A stretch of DNA of 31,394 nucleotides. Origin: CAYVSP01 sp964453655 (GTDB lineage Bacteria; Patescibacteriota; Saccharimonadia; Saccharimonadales; CAYVSP01). The notes under the pieces were generated by a model that saw nothing but the letters and a program-made list of their open reading frames with translations, did no database searches and had not been told where the DNA came from. Within the stretch, counting starts at the first letter, position 1. Each line of letters begins with the position of its first letter. Below are positions 22,972-29,106 of this stretch, in pieces. Both the position numbers and the translations under genes were made by a program. Where the stretch lies: assembly GCA_964453655.1 (NCBI GenBank), contig CAYVSP010000009.1, positions 1-31,394 of the forward strand, given 5' to 3'.

Positions 22972-23469
22972 ATGTCTGTGAACCATGACCGCACTGCCCA
23001 AGTTATTGAAAACGCCGGACTTGAACTTGAAGCCGTGGTGCTAAAAGCCAAGGAAATGGAAGCTAGGCTTGCTGAAGTTGAAGCAGGCCATGCAACCTAC
23101 AGTGAGCTTGTTCGTTTCTCGTCGGCAGCTCCAGAAAGTAGGAGAGACGACATAGTAAATCATATGACCGAGCAGTGTGTTGGAATGGCTGGGATGTTTT
23201 GGTTTCTAGAAGAACGCGGGTTGCGTGGACGTTATGATAGACAGAACCGGGCATCAAAGGACTGGAACTTTAAAATGAGACTTCCCGCTGGTGTAGTTCT
23301 TGGTTTCATTGAAGACCATAAAGATGGAGCTGATCGACAACGTGTTTATGCAACCCGGCCAATTTTTGCAAAACCTCCCGCTGAAGAGGCTAGTACATTA
23401 ACAACTTCAAAAGGTAAAAAATCGTGGGAAGGTATCACAAACGCCATATCTCACTTGGCATCCTTTTAG
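22972..23469 (+). CDS. 165-aa protein, unknown
   Basis: A soluble protein with an N-terminal coiled-coil-like segment (LELEAVVLKAKEMEARLAE). A helical region with paired Met/Trp/Phe (VGMAGMFWFLEERGL) follows, and the C-terminal part is beta-like and basic. There is no signal peptide or known motif. AAGGAT lies 6 nt before the ATG. The 3' end overlaps the thermonuclease gene by 46 nt, suggesting a shared transcript. No family is recognised. Confidence 0.7.
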   Translation: MSVNHDRTAQVIENAGLELEAVVLKAKEMEARLAEVEAGHATYSELVRFSSAAPESRRDDIVNHMTEQCVGMAGMFWFLEERGLRGRYDRQNRASKDWNFKMRLPAGVVLGFIEDHKDGADRQRVYATRPIFAKPPAEEASTLTTSKGKKSWEGITNAISHLASF

Positions 23470-23993
23470 TAACTCTGTTTATTGCTTTAGGACAGCGCTA
23501 CGGCTGGTTCCATACGGCAACAAAACAGGCAAGTATTAAACAACCTGGGCTTTATTCGGTCACTGAATTTGTAGATGGCGACACTATTGTGGTCGATATG
23601 AATGGCACTAAAGAGACCGTTCGTTTTATCGGTGTCGATACGCCCGAAACTCATGATCCGCGCAAAGCAGTGCAATGCTTTGGCCAAGCCGCGGCTGCCT
23701 TCACCAAACAGTATATTGGCGACAAGCCGGTTCGTTTAGAGGCTGATCCGACCAACACAAATCGGGATCGCTATAAGCGTTTACTACGCTATGTCTATGC
23801 GCCGGATCGCAGCCTGGTAAATGCCGAAATTATCAAACAGGGCTACGGTTTTGCCTACATTGCCTTCCCGTTTGAGAAAATGGAAGAATTCAAAGCCTAT
23901 GAAAAAGTTGCACGCGACCATAACCTAGGGCTGTGGAGCAATTGCCACCCGTTCACTAACCAGTATGGCGGTGAACAGTCGAACGATCTTTAG
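23424..23993 (+). CDS. membrane-anchored thermonuclease (SNase family)
   Basis: A 189-aa exported nuclease with a basic start and one hydrophobic helix at about 9-23, serving as signal or anchor. The staphylococcal-nuclease fold follows with all catalytic features. These are Asp51 (VDGDTIVV), Arg67 (VRFIGVD), Asp72/Thr73, Glu75 (DTPETHD) and Arg119 in DRYKRLLRYV. It cleaves DNA or RNA outside the membrane, plausibly for nucleotide scavenging in a reduced genome (inference). The GTG start lies inside the preceding gene; AAGGT upstream and the need for the signal helix support it. The 3' end overlaps the convergent glycosyltransferase gene by 38 bp. Confidence 0.93.
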   Translation: MGRYHKRHISLGILLVTLFIALGQRYGWFHTATKQASIKQPGLYSVTEFVDGDTIVVDMNGTKETVRFIGVDTPETHDPRKAVQCFGQAAAAFTKQYIGDKPVRLEADPTNTNRDRYKRLLRYVYAPDRSLVNAEIIKQGYGFAYIAFPFEKMEEFKAYEKVARDHNLGLWSNCHPFTNQYGGEQSNDL

Positions 23994-24816
23994 TCCTAAA
24001 AGGCTTCATGAAGTGATAGATTACAAAGCTAGTTGTCGCAAAAAAAGCTATAGGTATAGCCGTTAACGTGTAAATCACTATTGAGCGCCATAAGGGAAAC
24101 AGCCTAAACTCACCCTTTTGATATTCGTCCCAGTGCTTTGATTTAGTGTACCACCGCCTGAGCATATAGCTTTTAAACTTAGGCCAGTAATGAAAATCGC
24201 CGTAATCGACTCTGATAAGTAGTTTATGATCTCGTAGTACTAAGCCTTTGTGTTTAGCTAAAGCAAGTGAGATGTCTTGATCTTCATGTGTGAAGTCATC
24301 GTGGACGCTATCTTGCCGAATCTGTTGCCAATACGTACGTGTCAGAGCCATGTTTGCTCCCCACAGAATTGGTACCCTGAAGTAGGCATCTGTGCAAACA
24401 TAATAGATGTATGACCAAAACGTGGTGCGCCACCATTTAACTAAAGGAATGGTCAGTGACTTGCTGGGACCAGTTACGGCAGCCAGTTCAGGATTATCCT
24501 GAAAAACCTGCTTAGTATGCTCTACCCAGTCTTCAGATAAAAACGAATCGGCGTTGATGCGACCAATAATATCCGAAGTGGCTGAATTGAAACCGTTATC
24601 GCGCGCAAAAACAGTGCCCTGACGCTTTTCCTTTAGAACCGTTACGAAAGGATAAGAAGCCGCAACTGATGCTGTATTATCGGTTGAGTTATTATCAATA
24701 ACAATCACTTCCTCAGGCTTTGCAGTTTGCTTGGCAATACTGTCCAGACAACTTCCTAGATGGCGCTGTTCGTTATAAGCCGGTATAATTAAGCTAAGCG
24801 TAAGCTGTTTCCTCAT
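23956..24816 (-). CDS. family 2 glycosyltransferase with C-terminal membrane helix
   Basis: A 286-aa GT-A fold enzyme. Nucleotide-sugar binding: LSLIIPAYNE at the N-terminus and VIVIDNNSTDNT (38-48). The metal-binding DxD position reads Asn-Ala-Asp (88-90, GRINADSF), and the probable catalytic acid is in HEDQD (177-181). One membrane helix lies at about 245-268, so it works at the membrane, probably on a cell-surface glycolipid or polysaccharide. It is divergent from the glycosidase gene and convergent with, and overlapping, the nuclease gene. The acceptor is unknown. Confidence 0.92.
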   Translation of the reverse strand: MRKQLTLSLIIPAYNEQRHLGSCLDSIAKQTAKPEEVIVIDNNSTDNTASVAASYPFVTVLKEKRQGTVFARDNGFNSATSDIIGRINADSFLSEDWVEHTKQVFQDNPELAAVTGPSKSLTIPLVKWWRTTFWSYIYYVCTDAYFRVPILWGANMALTRTYWQQIRQDSVHDDFTHEDQDISLALAKHKGLVLRDHKLLIRVDYGDFHYWPKFKSYMLRRWYTKSKHWDEYQKGEFRLFPLWRSIVIYTLTAIPIAFFATTSFVIYHFMKPFRTKDRSTVHRHTG

Positions 24817-24839
24817 AACCTATATAGTGATAGTAACAA

Positions 24840-26009
24840 ATGCCCAGAACTCATCAAGTTTTCAAACGCCTTAGCGCAAGAGCAGGCGCTAAAAATACCC
24901 ATGCCCGTAGGGTAGTGCACCACGTACGTCATCCAATACATTGGTGGCGCAATCGTAAGTTATGGCACAGACTAGTAGCAGCTTTTATGGCTCTGCTATT
25001 GTTGACGGTGGGTAGTATGTATGGAATTGCTCAGTGGTATATAGCCAAACACGAACATGAGCCACTCAAGCTCGGTGCAACTTTTATTCCAAGCTATGCT
25101 CGCTATTTTGACCTTGAGCCACAGACAACCCTAAGAGCTATTTTCAGTGATCTTGGAGTCAGGCAGATACGATTAGTTAGTTATTGGGAGGATATTGAGC
25201 CGGTTCAAGGCAAGTATGATTTTTCTGATTTAGATTGGGAATTTAAAATGGCTCAAGAATACGGCGCCAACGTAAGTTTGTCGATCGGACTGCGGCAACC
25301 GCGCTGGCCAGAATGCCATATGCCGGGTTGGGCGGAACGACTATCTAAGCCCGAGTGGTACCCACACCTGAAAGATTTTATGAGCGCGGTTATTAATCGC
25401 TATAAAGACAACCCACGGCTTGGAAGCTATCAGCTAGAAAATGAGTATTTCTTAAAAGTGTTTGGCCATTGCACAGACTTTGATCGGGACAGGTTAGTTG
25501 ATGAGTTTAATCTCGTTCGCGGTCTAGATTCTAAACACAAACTAATTGTGAGCATGAGCAATAACGCGATTGGCACACCAGTTGGCCAACCAACACCAGA
25601 TGAGTGGGCAATATCTGTCTATAAACGTGTTTGGGACAAAACGCTAACTAAACGATATTTTGAATACCCGATTCCGGCCTGGTACTACGCATTTAGAGCC
25701 GGCTGGACCGAACTTACCAGAGGGCATAACTCTTTTATTCACGAATTACAGGCTGAAGCATGGGCACCAAACGATCTTGGCATAAAAGATATTTCAATCA
25801 GTGAACAGAATAAATCATTGGATGCTGCTCGCCTCAAGGATCGCTTTGAATACGGCAAAGCTACTGGTATGCGCCAAATTGATCTTTGGGGAGTCGAGTG
25901 GTGGTACTGGCGAAAGGTTGCACTGCATGACGATAGTCTATGGAATGTTGCAAGAGACGAATATACCAAATCTAATCAAGCAGCCGACAACAATGGTGTC
26001 AATAATTAG
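24840..26009 (+). CDS. membrane-anchored clan-A glycoside hydrolase-like protein
   Basis: A 389-aa protein. A 42-residue basic cytosolic N-terminus precedes a membrane helix at about 43-66, followed by an outside TIM-barrel domain. Clan-A hallmarks: the acid/base pair Asn201-Glu202 in YQLENEYF at the end of strand 4, and a candidate nucleophile, Glu302 in FIHELQAEAW. Aromatic sugar-binding residues are frequent (WGVEWWYWRK). The LENE type recalls the GH42/GH5-related groups, but the exact family and substrate are not determinable. Divergent from a GT2 gene, it may trim or remodel surface glycan, or digest host glycan. Confidence 0.82.
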   Translation: MPRTHQVFKRLSARAGAKNTHARRVVHHVRHPIHWWRNRKLWHRLVAAFMALLLLTVGSMYGIAQWYIAKHEHEPLKLGATFIPSYARYFDLEPQTTLRAIFSDLGVRQIRLVSYWEDIEPVQGKYDFSDLDWEFKMAQEYGANVSLSIGLRQPRWPECHMPGWAERLSKPEWYPHLKDFMSAVINRYKDNPRLGSYQLENEYFLKVFGHCTDFDRDRLVDEFNLVRGLDSKHKLIVSMSNNAIGTPVGQPTPDEWAISVYKRVWDKTLTKRYFEYPIPAWYYAFRAGWTELTRGHNSFIHELQAEAWAPNDLGIKDISISEQNKSLDAARLKDRFEYGKATGMRQIDLWGVEWWYWRKVALHDDSLWNVARDEYTKSNQAADNNGVNN

Positions 26010-26076
26010 ACTACTATGGCATAGTTTCTAGATTTGTCTATATACAGCTGCCTCTGAATGCTTTAATATAACGCTC

Positions 26077-26535
26077 ATGGCTAAGAAGAAATCAGCTAGT
26101 AACAACATCGTCAATCGACGAGCCCGCCATGACTATGCGCTCGGCGACGAGTTGGTGGTGGGTGTAGCACTGACTGGCCCCGAAACTAAAGCTCTTCGGC
26201 TAAAGCATGGGCAGCTACAAGGTGCTTACGTTACAGTAAAAGACAATGAATTATGGCTAGTCAACGCCTCAATTATCGGTGGTACTAGTTTACCGATAAG
26301 TGAAACCGAGCAAACTCGAACACGTAAGCTGCTCGCCAAACAGCGCGAAATTAACAGTCTGATTGAAAAGAAGCAGCAAGGCAATACTATTATCCCGCTA
26401 GAAATACTGACGCGTGGACGCTACATTAAGCTTCGAATTGCGGTAGGTCGCGGAAAAAAACGGTATGACAAACGGCAGGCACTTAAAAAACGTGACCAGC
26501 AACGACAAATAGACCAAACCATCAGGAAAATATAA
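26077..26535 (+). CDS. smpB: SsrA-binding protein SmpB
   Basis: A 152-aa partner of tmRNA in trans-translation. Family features: NRRARHDYALGDELVVG at the start, the core LTGPETKALRLKHGQL, RKLLAKQREI, and the C-terminal RGKKRYDKRQALKKRDQQR tail that inserts into the decoding site. The usual GTEVK is GPETK here. A TAATAT box ends 7 nt before the ATG and there is no Shine-Dalgarno. I did not find an ssrA (tmRNA) gene next to it. Confidence 0.96.
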   Translation: MAKKKSASNNIVNRRARHDYALGDELVVGVALTGPETKALRLKHGQLQGAYVTVKDNELWLVNASIIGGTSLPISETEQTRTRKLLAKQREINSLIEKKQQGNTIIPLEILTRGRYIKLRIAVGRGKKRYDKRQALKKRDQQRQIDQTIRKI

Positions 26536-26537
26536 TT

Positions 26538-26555
26538 AGGCTGCTAGTGCAGCCT
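26538..26555. terminator. bidirectional hairpin between smpB and the convergent gene
   Basis: A perfect 7-bp stem, AGGCTGC (26538-26544) and GCAGCCT (26549-26555), with a 4-nt loop lies exactly between two convergent stop codons. On the minus strand it is followed by a T-rich stretch (TAATTATATTTT), which fits a terminator for the YGSGAYG protein gene. The plus side lacks a T-run. Confidence 0.6.
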
Positions 26556-26557
26556 GC

Positions 26558-27325
26558 TTAGAATTGTCCAACCGTAGGAGAGGCCGGTGGTGAAGGCGGA
26601 CCTGTATTAGATGTTGTTGTAGTTGGCGGCGTGCCAGGGGGTGGTATATTATTGCGATTATTTAGCCGCCGTCTCCCCCAAAGCCATAAGGACCATAAGA
26701 CCCCGGCAAATAAGGCGACAATCGAGCTAATCAATAGCCAATTAGTACCTTTCGGTTTTGATCCGGCTTCCGCTGTTGCAGCAGGCGGTGTTTTAATAGC
26801 CTTGCCCAGATTTTTAAATGTAAAATTCGCTTGTTTATTAGTGATACTATTCAGAGTTATTTCGATATCATTGCTTTTGTCACCAGTAACGTCAAATTGC
26901 TTGATATCGCCTATATTAAAGCGCACTTCAGTAGGGCTGGAGTCAATGGTGACGATTGCATAAGTGTCTCCAACTTCTTTGATGGTAATGCAGTGTTTTT
27001 CAACCGTACCGTTGTTGTCAACATTGAAGCAAATAACATCTCCTGCTTTCAGGTCCAGGGTTTTACCGCTCGTAAAGTATTCCGGAAAATCATTCAAGAG
27101 AATGGTTGTGCCTTGAGTGGTTTGCGCCGTCGTTGCAGCCGAAGAAGATGAACCATTTGAGCTCGTTGAAGAAGAAGCTGCCGGTGGGCAGCCAGTGCTG
27201 TACTTACAATCTCCATACGCCCCACTGCCATATGTACTAGCCAACGCTGTACTGACTAACAAGAGTGTGCCGGCAAATGCCAGGCTGAAAGACTTCGCTA
27301 TCAGGCTAAAGTATTTATGTTTCAT
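26558..27325 (-). CDS. exported membrane-anchored protein with mature N-terminal YGSGAYG motif
   Basis: A 255-aa protein. The Sec-type signal peptide at 1-29 ends VSTALA, so the mature chain starts STYGSGAYGDCKYS. A Ser/Thr-rich linker (50-72) follows, then a beta-rich outside domain (about 74-175) with Cys46, Cys99 and Cys112. A membrane helix lies at 196-216, followed by a GRRRLNNR stop and a Pro/Thr-rich cytosolic tail. No enzymatic motif is seen. A nearly identical YGSSAYG motif ends the small protein downstream of tatC. The gene is divergent from tatA with interleaved promoters. Confidence 0.8.
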   Translation of the reverse strand: MKHKYFSLIAKSFSLAFAGTLLLVSTALASTYGSGAYGDCKYSTGCPPAASSSTSSNGSSSSAATTAQTTQGTTILLNDFPEYFTSGKTLDLKAGDVICFNVDNNGTVEKHCITIKEVGDTYAIVTIDSSPTEVRFNIGDIKQFDVTGDKSNDIEITLNSITNKQANFTFKNLGKAIKTPPAATAEAGSKPKGTNWLLISSIVALFAGVLWSLWLWGRRRLNNRNNIPPPGTPPTTTTSNTGPPSPPASPTVGQF

Positions 27326-27351
27326 GTCTCGACAGGGCAGCCAGCCACCTA

Positions 27352-27380
27352 TTTACAATGAGCATTATAGCACCTATACT
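27352..27380 (+). promoter_or_regulatory. promoter of the tatA-tatC operon
   Basis: TTTACA (27352-27357), a 17-nt spacer and TATACT (27375-27380). Start near 27387, then GGAGAGGG (27401-27408) just before the tatA ATG at 27410. Confidence 0.6.
27364..27372 (-). promoter_or_regulatory. extended -10 promoter of the YGSGAYG protein gene
   Basis: TGC-TATAAT on the minus strand. The box lies inside the spacer of the divergent tatA promoter, so the two promoters should compete for polymerase. Leader of about 30 nt. Confidence 0.55.
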
Positions 27381-27409
27381 AAGAAACGAAATTAATAAAT
27401 GGAGAGGGT

Positions 27410-27586
27410 ATGCTAGGCAAAACTGAAGATTTGGTAATCGTACTATTGATTATCTTGCTGCTCTTTGGCGCAAAGAAAATTCCGGAAATCGCACGAAGTA
27501 TCGGTCAATCAGCCCGAGAAGTTCGAAAAGGATTTAGTGGTGACGAAGACGAAAAATCAACCACTAAAACTGCTGCCAAAAAGTAA
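27410..27586 (+). CDS. tatA: Tat translocase pore subunit TatA
   Basis: A 58-aa protein with an N-terminal membrane helix at about 7-20 (DLVIVLLIILLLFGAKK). The hallmark hinge FGAKKIPEIARSIGQSAREV follows in two pieces, and then a short acidic/basic tail. It oligomerises to let folded proteins cross the membrane. GGAGAGGG lies just before the ATG. It is followed 33 nt later by tatC in the same operon. No separate TatB is visible, so this is a minimal TatA-TatC system. Confidence 0.93.
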   Translation: MLGKTEDLVIVLLIILLLFGAKKIPEIARSIGQSAREVRKGFSGDEDEKSTTKTAAKK

Positions 27587-27619
27587 CACAAAACTCTAAA
27601 AAGTTAAGGAGTGGGGCGT

Positions 27620-28633
27620 GTGACACCGTCACAGACATTTCATGACCACGTCAAAGAACTGCGCAAGCGGTTACTGTGGGTAATCTTGGCTATTGGCATA
27701 AGTGCCGGTATTGCCTATGCTTTTCATGCGCCCATTATCAAGGTCCTACAAAAGCCATTGGGCTCGCCACTCTTTTACACATCACCAGCTGGTAGTTTTA
27801 ATTTTATCGTCAAGCTCTCAATGATTATTGGCATGTTTATTGCATTGCCGATGATTGTATATCAATTACTAGCTTTTATAAGTCCAGCGTTGCCTAAACC
27901 GCTCAAGAAAGGCAGAATAGCGCGAATTATTATTTCTTCATTTTTACTTGCTCTTGGTGGTATCGCGTTCGGCTTTTTCATCATGATTCCCATGTCGCTA
28001 CATTTCTTTGCAGGCTATTCATCAGAACAGATACAACCGCTCATCTCGGCTAACGAATATCTATCATATGTGATGAATAACCTCATTCTCTTCGCTCTAG
28101 CGTTTCAGATTCCGCTTATTATTCTCTTCATAAACTGGATAAAACCAATCGGCCCAAGAAAATTACTGCGTTATCAAAAACATATAGTGGTCGGTTCGTT
28201 TGCACTGGCGCTGGTTCTACCGTTTACATATGATCCTATCTCCCAATTTATCGTGGCATTGCCGATTGTATTTTTGTATTACTTGTCGGCACTACTTTTA
28301 TGGATGGTGAACCGCAAGCATAAGCTGCCTAGCAGTGAGCCCGCTATAGAGAAACATACTCCAGCCTTATCGCCAGCACCAAGTTACAATTTTGTGCCTC
28401 AGCCAGCGCCTGTTTTAGCTATGCCAGCAACCCCCAATTCGATAAAACCGATAGTTCGCACTATTAGAACAACCGATGGCATTATTATGCGAAAATCATT
28501 TAAGCAACCATTAGTTAAACCGAATAGCATTGCTTTACCTAAAGCGGTCTTGTCTAAGCCAAAAACGTCTATTCACATCGCGCCGTCTAGTCTTAAGCGC
28601 GGCTTGTCCTTAGACGGTTTATTGCCGACCTAG
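27620..28633 (+). CDS. tatC: Tat translocase receptor subunit TatC with long C-terminal tail
   Basis: A 337-aa protein from GTG 27620 (AAGGAG 8 nt ahead; an upstream GTG at 27611 overlaps that site). Six membrane helices follow the cytosolic HDHVKELRKRLLW start, with the family loop YQLLAFISPALPKP. TatC recognises the twin-arginine signal. The core ends near residue 235, and about 100 further residues form a basic Pro/Ser-rich tail (for example PSYNFVPQPAPV, SSLKRGLSLDG). Most TatC proteins stop shortly after the last helix, so this tail is an addition. Confidence 0.95.
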   Translation: MTPSQTFHDHVKELRKRLLWVILAIGISAGIAYAFHAPIIKVLQKPLGSPLFYTSPAGSFNFIVKLSMIIGMFIALPMIVYQLLAFISPALPKPLKKGRIARIIISSFLLALGGIAFGFFIMIPMSLHFFAGYSSEQIQPLISANEYLSYVMNNLILFALAFQIPLIILFINWIKPIGPRKLLRYQKHIVVGSFALALVLPFTYDPISQFIVALPIVFLYYLSALLLWMVNRKHKLPSSEPAIEKHTPALSPAPSYNFVPQPAPVLAMPATPNSIKPIVRTIRTTDGIIMRKSFKQPLVKPNSIALPKAVLSKPKTSIHIAPSSLKRGLSLDGLLPT

Positions 28634-28644
28634 ATTTGGTCTAT

Positions 28645-28667
28645 GCAACAACCTTGACGCTTGTTGC
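28645..28667 (+). repeat. inverted repeat GCAACAA / TTGTTGC downstream of tatC
   Basis: A perfect 7-bp inverted repeat (28645-28651 and 28661-28667) with a 9-nt loop sits between tatC and the small Tat-signal gene. No U-tract follows. It may slow transcription, stabilise the tatAC mRNA, or be a binding site near a TTGACG (28653-28658) that could act as a -35. Confidence 0.4.
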
Positions 28668-28693
28668 AGTTTGCATTACGCTTAAGGCAAGTT

Positions 28694-28912
28694 ATGGACA
28701 GCCCAGTTACAAACATTAAACATCGGAACTTGAAAAAACTGTTTGATAAAGAGATGAACCGCAAGCAGTTTTTGGCTCATGTAGGAGCTGGCGGTTTAGC
28801 AATACTTGGTATCAGCGGTCTTATAAAAACACTAATCAGCTTTGATGCTCCCCGTAAACAACATATAGCCAGCGGATATGGTTCCTCTGCCTATGGTGGT
28901 TCTAAGAAGTAA
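28694..28912 (+). CDS. tiny Tat-signal-like protein ending in GYGSSAYGG
   Basis: A 72-aa protein from ATG 28694 (AAGG about 7 nt ahead; the frame extends to a TTG at 28661). Residues 21-27 read MNRKQFL, close to the twin-arginine consensus with Arg-Lys in place of Arg-Arg. A Gly/Ala-rich hydrophobic stretch follows (28-48, GAGGLAILGISGLI). The remaining 24 residues end ASGYGSSAYGGSKK. It lies directly downstream of tatC, so it is a plausible dedicated Tat substrate or a Tat-inserted membrane peptide. The terminal motif matches the mature N-terminus of the exported protein on the other side of tatA. Function unknown. Confidence 0.7.
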   Translation: MDSPVTNIKHRNLKKLFDKEMNRKQFLAHVGAGGLAILGISGLIKTLISFDAPRKQHIASGYGSSAYGGSKK

Positions 28913-29106
28913 TTTTGACACACTAGCAAAACCTAAAAAGTATCTCAGCAACCAAGTGTTTAACATTGTGAACTAAGAAGTTCTTGCAGTTCATCTAAAG
29001 TGAGTAAAAAACTTGTTTTAATCACGGCAAAAAGTTAAACTAAACTAAGTATTAGCGTAATCTGAACTAACAGATGATACAAACATATGTGAGGATAATT
29101 TAGAAA
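28913..29106 (+). other. AT-rich leader region before the collagen-like gene
   Basis: A noncoding stretch of 194 bp. It contains TTGACA (28915-28920) without a well-spaced -10, and an inverted repeat TGAACT/AGTTCA near 28970-28995. GAGGAT lies about 11 nt before the ATG at 29107. No RNA gene is recognised. A long structured leader is possible. Confidence 0.3.

Noticed and set aside
26010..26600. tmRNA (ssrA) next to smpB
   Set aside because: No alanine-rich tag reading frame or tRNA-like ends are visible; only a terminator hairpin lies there.
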